A stretch of 64,000 nt of DNA from Corynebacterium spheniscorum (GTDB lineage: Bacteria; Actinomycetota; Actinomycetes; Mycobacteriales; Mycobacteriaceae). Positions 27,608-35,604 of this stretch are shown here, piece by piece (the first letter of the stretch is position 1; each line of letters opens with the position of its first letter). The translations under genes and the position numbers were made by a program. The notes beneath the pieces are model-generated. The model had not been told where the DNA came from, made no database searches, and saw only the letters and a program-made list of their open reading frames with translations. The stretch lies in NCBI RefSeq assembly GCF_900113445.1, contig NZ_FOPJ01000002.1, positions 229,721 through 293,720 of the forward strand. Reading direction: 5' to 3'.

Positions 27608-28782
27608 AGGACAACCACCGAACGCAGCACATTGCCGCCGGCCATAGTCTTAAACGCCTCCTCGACGCCATCGAGCTCGATGCGTTCAGTGACGAACTTC
27701 TCGAGCGGCAGGCGTCCTTGTAGTTGCAGGTTAACCAACATGGGGAAGTCATGCTCCGGCAGGCAGTCGCCATACCAGGAGGACTTCAGGGAACCGCCGC
27801 GGCCGAAAACGTCCAGCAGCGGAAGCTTTAATTCACGCTTGGGAGCGGGAACGCCGACCAACACAACGCGGCCAGCCAGGTCGCGGGCATAGAATGCCTG
27901 CTCATAGGTGGCCGGGATGCCCACGGCATCGACTACGGCATCGGCACCGAAACCATCGGTAATCTCGCGGACCTTCTGGACCACCGGATCATTATCGCCG
28001 GTTTCGCCATTGGCGAGATCCTTGGAATTAATGGTGTGGGTGGCGCCGAATTCCTTGGCGCGCTCCAGCTTATCGTCGGCAATGTCAATGGCGATGATGG
28101 TGGTCGCACCGGCGAGCTTAGCGCCGGCGATGGCGGCCATGCCTACGCCACCGAGACCGATGACGGCGATGGATTCGCCGCGTTTAATATCCGCGGTGTG
28201 GATGGCGGCACCGAGGCCAGCCATGACGCCGCAGCCGAGTAGGCCAGCGACGGCGGGGTCGGCTTCGGGGTTGACTTTGGTGCACTGACCTTCGTGGACG
28301 ATGGTGGCGTCGCAAAAAGCGCCGATGCCGAGCGCCGGGGTGAGTTCGGTGCCATCGCTAAGAGTCATCTTCTTGGAAGCGTTGTGGGTGTTGAAGCAGT
28401 ACTTCGGTTCCCCACGCTTACAAGCGCGGCATTCGCCGCAGACTGCGCGCCAGTTAAGGACGACGAAGTCGCCCACCTCGACGTGGCTAACGGCATCGCC
28501 GATTTCGATAACCTTGCCGGCGGCCTCGTGGCCGAGCAGGAAGGGGTAGGCGTCTTCGATGTCGCCATTGCGATAAGCGAGGTCGGTGTGGCAGACACCG
28601 CAGGCCTGGATTTCTACGATGACGTCGTGGGCGCCGGGGGCGGGGACCACGATGTCGGTGAGTTCTACCGGCTCACCCTTGGCGCGGGAGATGATGCCGC
28701 GGACGATGCGGGAGCCATCTTCTTGTTGTTGGATATGGGACTGAGTATCTGACTGTTCAGAGTTCTTACTAATAGTGCTCAT
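27604..28782 (-). CDS. mscR: S-nitrosomycothiol reductase / mycothiol-dependent formaldehyde dehydrogenase
   Basis: 392 residues from ATG 28782, which is 7 bases after TACACT (leaderless); the frame is open 36 codons further. Zinc-dependent class III-type alcohol dehydrogenase that oxidises S-hydroxymethylmycothiol and reduces S-nitrosomycothiol. Catalytic zinc Cys in [11 protein letters not shown] with the GHEAAG block, structural zinc cysteines in [15 protein letters not shown], and NAD Rossmann motif [13 protein letters not shown]. The polar 20-residue N-terminus is extra. Mycothiol is restricted to actinobacteria, supporting the taxonomic call. Confidence 0.92.
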   Translation of the reverse strand: MSTISKNSEQSDTQSHIQQQEDGSRIVRGIISRAKGEPVELTDIVVPAPGAHDVIVEIQACGVCHTDLAYRNGDIEDAYPFLLGHEAAGKVIEIGDAVSHVEVGDFVVLNWRAVCGECRACKRGEPKYCFNTHNASKKMTLSDGTELTPALGIGAFCDATIVHEGQCTKVNPEADPAVAGLLGCGVMAGLGAAIHTADIKRGESIAVIGLGGVGMAAIAGAKLAGATTIIAIDIADDKLERAKEFGATHTINSKDLANGETGDNDPVVQKVREITDGFGADAVVDAVGIPATYEQAFYARDLAGRVVLVGVPAPKRELKLPLLDVFGRGGSLKSSWYGDCLPEHDFPMLVNLQLQGRLPLEKFVTERIELDGVEEAFKTMAGGNVLRSVVVL

Positions 28783-29084
28783 AGGTAATAGTGTACGGAT
28801 CCGTGGTGATAATGACGAAATACCTTTTAATGGGGCTGAAGAGCGGGGCTGAGCTTTAGGGAACGATTGTTTTTCCTGTATAAACAACATTTACATCACG
28901 AGGTTGGGGTGTGTTGTTTTGGGTGTTGTTTGGGGCGGGTGCGGGAGCGTGGTGGGAGTGTGGTGTGGGTGCGGGCTACTCGCGTTGGTGGGGGAGGGGG
29001 CGCGGTAAACCGTGGATTCTTGGCGGGCATCAGCGGGGGCGCGGGCCGACGGTATGCGGATCTCGGGGAAAGCCCAGAGCATGC
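28783..29084. other. G/T-rich intergenic region upstream of mscR
   Basis: About 300 bp between mscR and the tRNA-Asn terminator. Positions 28900-29010 are strikingly G/T-rich on the plus strand with many GGG and GGGG runs separated by GT. ORFs here (for example 28867-29151) have skewed composition and no ribosome-binding site; I regard none as coding. Confidence 0.5.
28790..28795 (-). promoter_or_regulatory. -10 box for leaderless mscR transcript
   Basis: TACACT on the minus strand, 7 bases before the ATG at 28782; no ribosome-binding site. Confidence 0.55.
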
Positions 29085-29118
29085 GAAAAAGGCCAGGAGC
29101 GCTGGTGTTCCTGGCCTT
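29085..29118 (-). terminator. Terminator downstream of tRNA-Asn
   Basis: Perfect 10-bp stem AAGGCCAGGA / TCCTGGCCTT (29089-29098 and 29109-29118); on the minus strand the hairpin is followed by five U. Confidence 0.88.
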
Positions 29119-29124
29119 GAGTTG

Positions 29125-29197
29125 CTCCCCCAACTGGACTCGAACCAGTAACCCTTCGATTAACAGTCGAATGCTCTGCCAATTGAGCTATGGGGGA
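29125..29197 (-). tRNA. tRNA-Asn (GTT)
   Basis: 73-nt cloverleaf on the minus strand. Acceptor TCCCCCA pairs with TGGGGGA, discriminator G; D-arm TAGCTCAATTGGCAGAGC; anticodon loop CTGTTAA with GTT; T-arm with GGTTCGAGTCC. CCA is not encoded. Confidence 0.95.
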
Positions 29198-29278
29198 ATA
29201 TGTCGCTTTGGTCTTTTCTTGGCGACGAGGGATAACTATATATACCCCCTTGGAGAACAGCAAATTGCCTGGTAGGTC

Positions 29279-29305
29279 GGGGGTTTTGGGTGGGGTGTGG
29301 GTGGG
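29279..29305 (+). other. G-quadruplex-forming motif between tRNA genes
   Basis: Five G-runs of 3-5 with loops TTTT, T, TGT and T: a canonical intramolecular G4 pattern. It lies on the plus strand, which is the template for the minus-strand tRNA transcripts. Confidence 0.6.
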
Positions 29306-29316
29306 TTAAGGTGTGC

Positions 29317-29349
29317 GCCAAAAACATGCCAAAAACATGCCAAAAATGT
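29317..29349. repeat. 11-bp tandem repeat (about three copies)
   Basis: GCCAAAAACAT twice in tandem, third copy GCCAAAAATGT. Non-coding. Confidence 0.8.
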
Positions 29350-29367
29350 GTCAGAAATGTGGTTGGG

Positions 29368-29400
29368 GTGTGGCTGGGCGTGGGGCTGGGCGTGGGGCTG
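29368..29400. repeat. 12-bp tandem repeat (2.8 copies)
   Basis: GTGTGGCTGGGC, GTGGGGCTGGGC and GTGGGGCTG in tandem, directly beside the tRNA terminator. Confidence 0.8.
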
Positions 29401-29407
29401 ATATGAC

Positions 29408-29435
29408 AAAACCCCTGGCCAGGTGTGACCAGGGG
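29408..29435 (-). terminator. Terminator downstream of the CAT tRNA
   Basis: Stem CCCCTGG / CCAGGGG (29412-29418 and 29429-29435); on the minus strand it is followed by TTTT. Confidence 0.85.
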
Positions 29436-29443
29436 AATGTTCA

Positions 29444-29520
29444 TGGTGGGGCCAGTGGGGCTCGAACCCACGACCAGCGGATTATGAGTCCGCGGCTCTA
29501 ACCGACTGAGCTATAGCCCC
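29444..29520 (-). tRNA. tRNA with CAT anticodon (elongator tRNA-Met or tRNA-Ile2)
   Basis: 77-nt cloverleaf on the minus strand including encoded CCA. Acceptor GGGGCTA pairs with TGGCCCC, discriminator A; D-arm TAGCTCAGTCGGTTAGAGC; anticodon stem-loop CGGACTCATAATCCG; T-arm GTGGGTTCGAGCCCCAC. It lacks the initiator features (C1-A72 mismatch, GGG/CCC in the anticodon stem). CAT could be Met or, if C34 is lysidinylated, Ile2; the acceptor stem does not settle this by eye. Confidence 0.9.
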
Positions 29521-29577
29521 GTTTGCTCGGGTAAGTATACCCAGTGCGCTATGTGTTCCGCTTATGACGCGGCCGGG

Positions 29578-29583
29578 TACGAT
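29578..29583 (+). promoter_or_regulatory. -10 box for leaderless serine-hydrolase transcript
   Basis: TACGAT, 7 bases before ATG 29591; no ribosome-binding site. Confidence 0.55.
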
Positions 29584-29590
29584 ATCCCCC

Positions 29591-30415
29591 ATGACTCAGA
29601 CGCCTTCCACGGCCCTCCGCAGCCTTGAATCGTGGCCGGTTAAGAACGTCTCTGCCGCCCTAATTGATGGCGAGCACGAGTGGACCTTTGGTGATTGCGA
29701 TCGCGAGTATGAGCTCGCGAGTGTCACTAAGTTGCTCACTGCCTATGCCTTCTTGGTGGCTCTGGAAGAAGGGGTCTATGAACTGGACACTGCGTGCGAG
29801 TCGTTGCCGGGTGCAACTGTGGAGCATTTGCTGGCGCACGCGTCTGGTGTCGGATTTATGGATCGTTCTGCGGAGCGCGAGGTAGGGGAGAGGCGGATCT
29901 ATTCTTCTGCTGGTTTCGAGATTCTGGCGGACCTGTTGGAGGAGCGCTCCGGGATTAGCTTTCAGGACTACTTCCGGGAAGCTGTTTGTAAGCCACTCGG
30001 GTTAGAGCACACTGAGCTCAGGGGATCGCCTGGTCATGGTGCTTATTCCACGGTCAATGACTTGGTGATTTTCGCCCGCGAGCTCATGCACCCCACGATG
30101 CTTCACCAAAGCACCTTGGACAACGCCTTCTCGGTGCACTTCCCTGAGCTGGTTGGCTTAGTGCCTGGCTATGGCATGTTCAAACCCTGTCCTTGGGGGC
30201 TTGGGTTTGAAATCAAGGGCGAAAAGCAACCGCACTGGACCGCGCCGGAGATGCCCGCTGAAACTGTGGGGCACTTCGGCCAGGCGGGTACCTTCCTGTG
30301 GCTGGTGCCGGGCGCGGAGCGGGCGATGGTGTGCTTGACTGATCGTCCTTTTGGCAAGTGGGCGAAACCCTTGTGGGAGGACGCCAATGAAGCCATCTGG
30401 GAGGCGCTGGGATAA
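29591..30415 (+). CDS. Serine hydrolase, beta-lactamase/DD-peptidase-like (class C fold)
   Basis: 274 residues from ATG 29591 (leaderless box 7 bases upstream; ATG 29564 is in frame). The catalytic SxxK is SVTK in ELASVTKLLTAY; the second motif is YSTVND (Y-S-x position) in GAYSTVNDL; the third is HFGQAGTFL. No signal peptide, so the protein is probably cytoplasmic, which argues against an antibiotic-resistance role. Similar proteins are esterases or peptidases of unknown substrate. A perfect palindrome overlaps its stop. Confidence 0.87.
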   Translation: MTQTPSTALRSLESWPVKNVSAALIDGEHEWTFGDCDREYELASVTKLLTAYAFLVALEEGVYELDTACESLPGATVEHLLAHASGVGFMDRSAEREVGERRIYSSAGFEILADLLEERSGISFQDYFREAVCKPLGLEHTELRGSPGHGAYSTVNDLVIFARELMHPTMLHQSTLDNAFSVHFPELVGLVPGYGMFKPCPWGLGFEIKGEKQPHWTAPEMPAETVGHFGQAGTFLWLVPGAERAMVCLTDRPFGKWAKPLWEDANEAIWEALG

Positions 30416-30432
30416 ACCTCAACTTGAGGTTT
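30414..30432. repeat. Perfect 19-bp palindrome overlapping the hydrolase stop
   Basis: AAACCTCAA-C-TTGAGGTTT. The half-site AACTTGAGG recurs at 30454-30462, 32 bp further on. With the following ATTAAA it could be a terminator, but the one-base centre suits a protein-binding site better than an RNA hairpin. Confidence 0.5.
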
Positions 30433-30572
30433 ATTAAACAGGGGATAAAGCCGAACTTGAGGGTTGCTGCTGTGACTCTAGGTGCCGCATGATCGTTCTG
30501 TCATAAGAAGTGGCTCACGTGCCAGAACGAGAACGTTGGGGAAGACGATCCTCGTCTGACAAGGAGCACACT

Positions 30573-30932
30573 ATGACACCCTCGGCCCTAGAGCTGCCTA
30601 TTCCAACCCCTGTTGAGGAATTAACAAAGGACTACACCTATAGCGCTAACTCCGAAGTAGTTGTCTTGACTATCGAGGCGATGCCTCGAGGACTTAGACC
30701 CGTTGTGGAAGCTTTAATGGTGGACTGCTTATCCACTCCTAGCGACCTGTGCATGCCCGGAGCTGATCCGCTTAACGATGACGGATGGTTTACTGCATGG
30801 CAACGTGACCCTAAGGGTTTACGCTGCCGTCAGATTCTTGCGGCGCCCGCGGCTGAGCTGCACAGCTTTACCGACGAGCTCGATAAGCTCAGCGAGCAAT
30901 ACCACTTCGATGCTGCGCTTGAACAGGCTTAG
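30573..30932 (+). CDS. Small hypothetical protein
   Basis: 119 residues from ATG 30573, set by AAGGAG seven bases upstream; the frame is open earlier. Acidic, no signal peptide or membrane helix. The segment EVVVLTIEAMPRGLRPVVEAL suggests an alpha/beta fold; the C-terminus is helical (DELDKLSEQYHFDAALEQA). Not recognised as any known family. It stands alone between a palindrome-containing spacer and the convergent HNH gene. Confidence 0.65.
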   Translation: MTPSALELPIPTPVEELTKDYTYSANSEVVVLTIEAMPRGLRPVVEALMVDCLSTPSDLCMPGADPLNDDGWFTAWQRDPKGLRCRQILAAPAAELHSFTDELDKLSEQYHFDAALEQA

Positions 30933-31007
30933 GGGAGCGGGAGGCGGAGCGCCGCGTCAGGCAGAGCGCCAACCGCACCGACAGCTAACCGCACCGACAA
31001 CCAACCA

Positions 31008-32732
31008 TTAAGCCGGTCGCCGGCGGTACTTCCCCCAGGTAATTCCCCAATGGGAGCCGGTCGTCTCAGCTAAGGGACCTTCTGGCCGGGTAGTTACCTG
31101 AACACCATTCGGATAGGTGAAGATCGCGGTGCCATCGTGTCTCATAAAAGCACGCATCCGGCCATCAGTTTTCTGACAGTGGTGCCGGCGGCACAGGCAC
31201 ATCATATTGCCGATGGTGGTGGGGCCATCGTCGTCATACTCAATGACATGGTCGATATCGCATAACTCAGCTTCGCGTTGGCAACCAGGTGCTCGGCACG
31301 TGCCATCCCGGCCGAAAACAAACGCTCTTTGTGCGTCATTGGGATCATGGCAGTCGAGGATCACCTCGGGGATATCAGTCAGATCGCGGACCTTGTTGAC
31401 CAACTTGGCCATGGCCTTTTGTTGCACCACTCGAAGGTAGAAGCCGCGCTCCAAGTACTTGGGTTGGCCACCAGGCGGACCATAGGTATTCAAGGTGACA
31501 TTGACCTTCACGTTGTCCCATAACAGGCTAAGGAACGCATCAATGGGATTGATGACGTCTATCTCCGGGCGAGGGAAGGCATGCAGGCGCATCGACATCA
31601 AGGTTTTCTCAGCCATCTCCGTTGCAAGAGCTTCGGAGATATTTTGATCCCTGGCGACCTCCCGAATCTTTTCTAGGAAGCCTTCGCGCCGTTGCCAAAA
31701 CACCATCAGGTCTTCACTCGGACCATGCACACCCTCCCTAGCCTGGATAGCCTTGCGTTGAACATGAACCTGTCGCTTTTGTACTGCCCTTTCCAGTGCA
31801 AGGATCTCGTGGACTTCGGCCCGCACTCGCAGCTCCGCAGTTCCATCGCTGCGGTCGTAGCGGAAGCGTAAGCCACGTTCCCGAGCACTGGCGCTAGATC
31901 CATCCTGGTTCTTTTCTAAAGTCTCCGGGCAAAGCTTTTGTTTCAAGCGGCGGATGAAAATTCCAATCGCCTGCGGAGAGGGGATTTCTTGGGCAACTTC
32001 AGTCGGCGTCAGATAACGAGTGATCTCTTCATCCATGGTGGGCATCACCCGTTGCGGCACGAAACGCAATCCACGATCAATAGTGTTGCGACGAGCCGTA
32101 TCTAAGTGCCAGAGGTTGACAAAAAGGTGCTTCAGCTTCGGCAAGGACTCCAAAATAGCCACCCCACCAAGGCTCTCCTTCGCCTGCTGGTGAGTGCGAG
32201 CAAATTCCATCGCACACAAAGCTGCAACGGTGTCGAGGTCTTCCTGATCTTCCGGCAGTTTCTCGGCCCAATACTCGAATTCGGCGATATTCACGCGGCG
32301 GAAGGTTTGATGCTCCGGGTCATTCGGATTAGCCGCATAGAAATACGGCTTCTTCCGCGGCGGGGAGGGTGGCGCCGCCGGAGGAGCCTCCTCAACAACA
32401 AGCTCGCCCTCAATAGCCCCGGGATCACCTCCTTCCGGGGGTATTCCCTGGTCGTCGAAGGCCTCCGATGTGCCGCCGATGGCCTCCGCCTCAACGTCAA
32501 TCGGCTCAGGTTTAGGTTCCTCCGGGTCGGGGAAATAATGGCCGTGGCCTACCGGCTCGCCAAGTAGAACCTCGCCATAACCCCACGCAAAATCCATGCC
32601 CGGATGAGGCAGTGGCTGTAATACATGAAGCAGGCGAGTGAGGGTTAGCGATAGCGGCGTTACCCAGCTACACCAGGGGAAATAGCTAATCATGGTGGAG
32701 TAGTAGTCGCGCCAGGTGAACTTCTTAAACAT
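31008..32732 (-). CDS. HNH endonuclease domain protein (DUF222-type)
   Basis: 574 residues. The C-terminal HNH domain (about 480-535) has CRAPGCQREAELCDIDHVIEYDDDG, NMMCLCRRHHCQKTDGR: paired cysteines with DH and H ligands. Upstream is a long helical region as in actinobacterial DUF222-HNH proteins, which are multicopy and often mobile. Residues about 75-135 form an acidic, Pro/Glu-rich insertion. No RBS stands out. Whether it cuts DNA in vivo is unknown; loci of this family vary between strains. Confidence 0.85.
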   Translation of the reverse strand: MFKKFTWRDYYSTMISYFPWCSWVTPLSLTLTRLLHVLQPLPHPGMDFAWGYGEVLLGEPVGHGHYFPDPEEPKPEPIDVEAEAIGGTSEAFDDQGIPPEGGDPGAIEGELVVEEAPPAAPPSPPRKKPYFYAANPNDPEHQTFRRVNIAEFEYWAEKLPEDQEDLDTVAALCAMEFARTHQQAKESLGGVAILESLPKLKHLFVNLWHLDTARRNTIDRGLRFVPQRVMPTMDEEITRYLTPTEVAQEIPSPQAIGIFIRRLKQKLCPETLEKNQDGSSASARERGLRFRYDRSDGTAELRVRAEVHEILALERAVQKRQVHVQRKAIQAREGVHGPSEDLMVFWQRREGFLEKIREVARDQNISEALATEMAEKTLMSMRLHAFPRPEIDVINPIDAFLSLLWDNVKVNVTLNTYGPPGGQPKYLERGFYLRVVQQKAMAKLVNKVRDLTDIPEVILDCHDPNDAQRAFVFGRDGTCRAPGCQREAELCDIDHVIEYDDDGPTTIGNMMCLCRRHHCQKTDGRMRAFMRHDGTAIFTYPNGVQVTTRPEGPLAETTGSHWGITWGKYRRRPA

Positions 32733-33002
32733 TGGAGCCCCCGAAGTCTTTCGCTCAAAATTAAAGATTCATTGGCTCTCATCATGCTCAGCGTCCGGGT
32801 CACAGCTACCCCCGCCATTTTCGAACGCCAATTTCTGAAACGACACTATCTGCACAGATATTCACGTGAGGTGAAATAAAACTACCCCCGCCGTCGAGTA
32901 TTACCGCAATAAACATAGTCCTGTCACCAGGGTTAGGAACGAGAAAACCCCTACCGCAACCCACCCCCGAGTCAGGCTGCGATAGGAGTCATTTCCAGCA
33001 TT

Positions 33003-33803
33003 TTAGTCTGCAGCGAAAGGATCCTCAACACATTCCACTAAATTAGCGACAGAATCCACAACTTTAGTGGGGCGGTAGGGAAATTCTTCGATCATTCCAT
33101 CATGAGAAATTCCGGAACGAACGAGCACCGTGCGCAACCCGGCCTCCAACCCGGCCTTCACATCAGTGTCCATTCGGTCCCCGATCATCACAGTGTTTTC
33201 GGAGTGCGCCCCAATAGTGTTCAGCGCTGAACGCATCATCACCGGGTTCGGTTTGCCGACATAATAGGGGTGCTTACCGGTCGCAGCGCTGATCAATGCG
33301 GCAACAGCACCAGTAGCCGGCAAAATCCCCTGCGGTGCGGGGCCAGTGACATCCGGATTCGTGCAAATAAAGCGCGCGCCATCGCGAATCAAATTAATCG
33401 CAGTGGTAATCGCTTCAAAAGAATAGGTACGGGTTTCGCCCAACACCACAAACTCCGGCGAGGAATCCGTCAAAATCCACCCTTTTTCATGCAACCCAGT
33501 CGTCAACCCCGACTCACCCACCACATACGCGGTCGCTTCCTTAACCTGCTGTGAGAGGAAGTGCGCGGTAGCTGTTGCCGAAGTCCAGATCCGCTCCGGC
33601 GGCACATCCAAACCGCTTTGCTTGAGCCGCGCAGCCAAGTCCCGCTGGGTGTAGATGGAGTTATTGGTCAACACCATGAACTCGATGCCTTTGTCATCGA
33701 GGGCTTTGAGAAAACGATCCGCGCCGGGGATCATTTCCCCTTCTTTAATGAGAACCCCATCCATATCGGATAGGTAAGAAATTTTTGAGGCCATGACGCC
33801 CAT
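33003..33803 (-). CDS. HAD-IIA family phosphatase (NagD-like)
   Basis: 266 residues. HAD motif I is LSDMDGVLIKEG (DxDGV), motif II VLTNNS, motif III lysine in YVGKPNP and motif IV IGDRMDTDVKAG. NagD-type cap domain. Substrates are small sugar phosphates or nucleotides. ATG 33803 has AAGG six bases upstream; ATG 33794 is an alternative. It starts eight bases after the acyl-carrier-like gene, so the two form an operon. Confidence 0.9.
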   Translation of the reverse strand: MGVMASKISYLSDMDGVLIKEGEMIPGADRFLKALDDKGIEFMVLTNNSIYTQRDLAARLKQSGLDVPPERIWTSATATAHFLSQQVKEATAYVVGESGLTTGLHEKGWILTDSSPEFVVLGETRTYSFEAITTAINLIRDGARFICTNPDVTGPAPQGILPATGAVAALISAATGKHPYYVGKPNPVMMRSALNTIGAHSENTVMIGDRMDTDVKAGLEAGLRTVLVRSGISHDGMIEEFPYRPTKVVDSVANLVECVEDPFAAD

Positions 33804-33811
33804 TGTGCGCC

Positions 33812-34168
33812 TTATTTTCCTTCCTTGCTTGCCAGCACTAAATCGACGATATCCCCGATGTTGTTGAAGCTATTCACCTCGCGCTCATCAACGCCAACCC
33901 CGAATGCTTCTTCCAACCTCACCGCAGTTTCAATCAGCGATAAGGAGCTAATAGCTAAGTCTTTCAACGCCGTGGATTCGCTAAGAGAATCCGGGTCAAT
34001 ATCGGCGGTTTTATTTAAGATCCGCGAGATCTCGGAAACAATAGCCTCGCGTGACTCCGCCGGCTGCTCCCCAGGCTGCGACTCCCCACGGTCCGCGGCA
34101 GCATCTCCTAACTCCTGCTTGTCGTCGAAGTTAAAACGATCGCCGAGTAACTCACCAAGTTGTGCCAT
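33812..34168 (-). CDS. Acyl carrier protein-like, with SSL in place of DSL
   Basis: 118 residues: a 40-residue charged leader then an ACP domain (about 42-115). The attachment site reads ISSLSLIETAVRLEEAFG; the Ser that receives phosphopantetheine is kept, but the Asp of the usual DSL is Ser. Acidic, helical, typical ACP spacing afterwards. Corynebacterium has an AcpM-like protein in this neighbourhood of genes. It may serve fatty or mycolic acid synthesis, or be a non-modified relative (inference). Confidence 0.85.
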   Translation of the reverse strand: MAQLGELLGDRFNFDDKQELGDAAADRGESQPGEQPAESREAIVSEISRILNKTADIDPDSLSESTALKDLAISSLSLIETAVRLEEAFGVGVDEREVNSFNNIGDIVDLVLASKEGK

Positions 34169-34204
34169 GCTCTGTCCCTGCTCGCTTTCTCATTTCATCT
34201 ACTG

Positions 34205-34270
34205 CCAGGCGCCAACCACGCGAACGCCACGCGAACGCCAGGCGCCAACCACGCGAACGCCACGCGAACG
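34205..34270. repeat. 33-bp direct repeat, two tandem copies
   Basis: Two copies of a 33-bp unit, each with two internal CACGCGAACGC motifs, and a further partial CACGCG after. Sits between the ACP start and the hydrolase promoter; the unit length keeps frame but no credible start codon precedes it. Confidence 0.85.
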
Positions 34271-34380
34271 CCACGCGCAAACCACAGGACCAACCCCTGC
34301 AGCTTCCACAACAACCCGTTTTCTACTACTTCGAAAGCCAGAATACCGTGCGCATTTCTCTTCGCGCCTGGGTCACAGAA

Positions 34381-34386
34381 TAGGCT
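34381..34386 (+). promoter_or_regulatory. -10 box for leaderless alpha/beta-hydrolase transcript
   Basis: TAGGCT, 7 bases before ATG 34394; no ribosome-binding site. Confidence 0.55.
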
Positions 34387-34393
34387 GGTCCCT

Positions 34394-35425
34394 ATGAGAC
34401 TCAGCCCGGAGTATTGGCGCCAAGTTGGCCGCAGCGTGAGCTGGCGGATGACCCCAAGCGGTCGCCGCCGCCTTGCCCTCGAACACGCCAAGCTACACAC
34501 CCGAGCTGTAGAACCCGGGCTCGACAACGTCGACCGCGAAGGCTACGTCGAATCCCATGGCAAACACATTGCCTACTATGTCGGCACCGAACCCACCCAT
34601 CCACAGGCCACGGTGGTCTTCATCCACGGCTTCACCCTTTCGGCAGAAAGCTTCTTCCTGCAGGCTAAGCACCTCCGCCGCCACTGGCCTCAAGTCCGCA
34701 GTCTACTGATGGATCTTCGCGGCCACGGGCGCACCGGAACAACCCCGGTCCAAGAGTGCTCAGTGGACTACGCTGCCGATGATGTCATCGCGACCATCCG
34801 CCACTGCGCCCAGGATGATTCACCCATTATTTTGGTTGGTCATTCCCTCGGCGGCCTCGTCGCCTTCGCAGTGTTGCGCCGCATGAGCGAGCAAGAACGC
34901 CAACGCGTTGCCGGAATGGTCCTGGTTTCTACCTCCATCGATGCGCTCGCTGCCCGCGGGCTTCCGCAACTGCTCAAAACCCCCGTGGCAGAAAAGGTGC
35001 GCTCCGCGATGGAGACTTCCCCAGAGGAAGCCGCGCAATTACGCCAGGAAGCTGCGGCGATTCTCGCCCCGGCATTGGCAGCCACCGTCTTCCGGCGCCC
35101 CACCAACTACAACCTCATCGAGTTCCACGCCGCGATGATCAATGAGACGCCGCTGGAAACCTTCATCGGCTTCCTCGACGATCTCCAGGAACATCAAGAA
35201 GATCAAGCCGCACCCTATCTGCGGGATATCCGTGGGAGAATCATGGTGGGGGATAAAGATGGGGTTACCCCAATTTCGCAGGCCCGCCGCATCAAAGAAC
35301 TCTGGCCCCAGGCCCGCCTGGATGTGGTCCATGACGCCGGCCACATGATCATTTTGGAGGCCCCGGAGGCGGTCAATACTGCCCTCGATGGGCTCCTCGG
35401 CGTCACCGTCCAATGCCGCCGCTAG
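34394..35425 (+). CDS. Alpha/beta-fold hydrolase
   Basis: 343 residues from ATG 34394; the open frame upstream translates the 33-bp repeats and is not credible. Catalytic triad candidates: Ser in VGHSLGGLVAF (nucleophile elbow), Asp in MVGDKDGVT, and His in DAGHMIILEAPE. Oxyanion strand VVFIHGFTLSAES. No signal peptide. Lipase/esterase-like; substrate unknown. Convergent with aceE. Confidence 0.9.
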   Translation: MRLSPEYWRQVGRSVSWRMTPSGRRRLALEHAKLHTRAVEPGLDNVDREGYVESHGKHIAYYVGTEPTHPQATVVFIHGFTLSAESFFLQAKHLRRHWPQVRSLLMDLRGHGRTGTTPVQECSVDYAADDVIATIRHCAQDDSPIILVGHSLGGLVAFAVLRRMSEQERQRVAGMVLVSTSIDALAARGLPQLLKTPVAEKVRSAMETSPEEAAQLRQEAAAILAPALAATVFRRPTNYNLIEFHAAMINETPLETFIGFLDDLQEHQEDQAAPYLRDIRGRIMVGDKDGVTPISQARRIKELWPQARLDVVHDAGHMIILEAPEAVNTALDGLLGVTVQCRR

Positions 35426-35540
35426 CTTCCCCGAGACCCGTACCTTACGCCGCGCACGCCCCGCGCACCTCGCCAAGAGGCTGGGGTTTGCCGCGCCTGC
35501 CTCCCCCCCCCAACGCAAGTAGCCCGCGCCCAAACCCAAA

Positions 35541-35588
35541 AGAACACCGCCGCAACGCTTCCACATAGCGTTACGGCGGTGCTCTTAG
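35541..35588 (-). terminator. Terminator downstream of aceE
   Basis: Long imperfect stem (18 bp, two mismatches) from AGAACACCGCC to GGCGGTGCTCT. On the minus strand it runs into TTTTGGG. It may also serve the convergent hydrolase. Confidence 0.75.
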
Positions 35589-35604
35589 GGCTTAAGCCAA
35601 GAAG

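Noticed and set aside
28867..29151. 94-aa ORF next to tRNA-Asn
   Set aside because: Runs into the tRNA and its terminator; composition follows the G/T-rich DNA.
29591..30415. Antibiotic-resistance beta-lactamase
   Set aside because: Fold motifs are present but there is no signal peptide and the family is broad; no basis for calling resistance.
31008..32732. Mobile intron or IS element around the HNH gene
   Set aside because: No flanking inverted repeats, target duplications, intron core or transposase could be found by eye.
34205..34290. CRISPR-like direct repeats
   Set aside because: The 33-bp units are directly adjacent with no unique spacers, and no cas genes are present.
34160..34393. 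N-terminal extension of the alpha/beta hydrolase
   Set aside because: Would translate the 33-bp repeats (ANHANATRTPG...) and overlaps the ACP start; the leaderless ATG 34394 is better supported.
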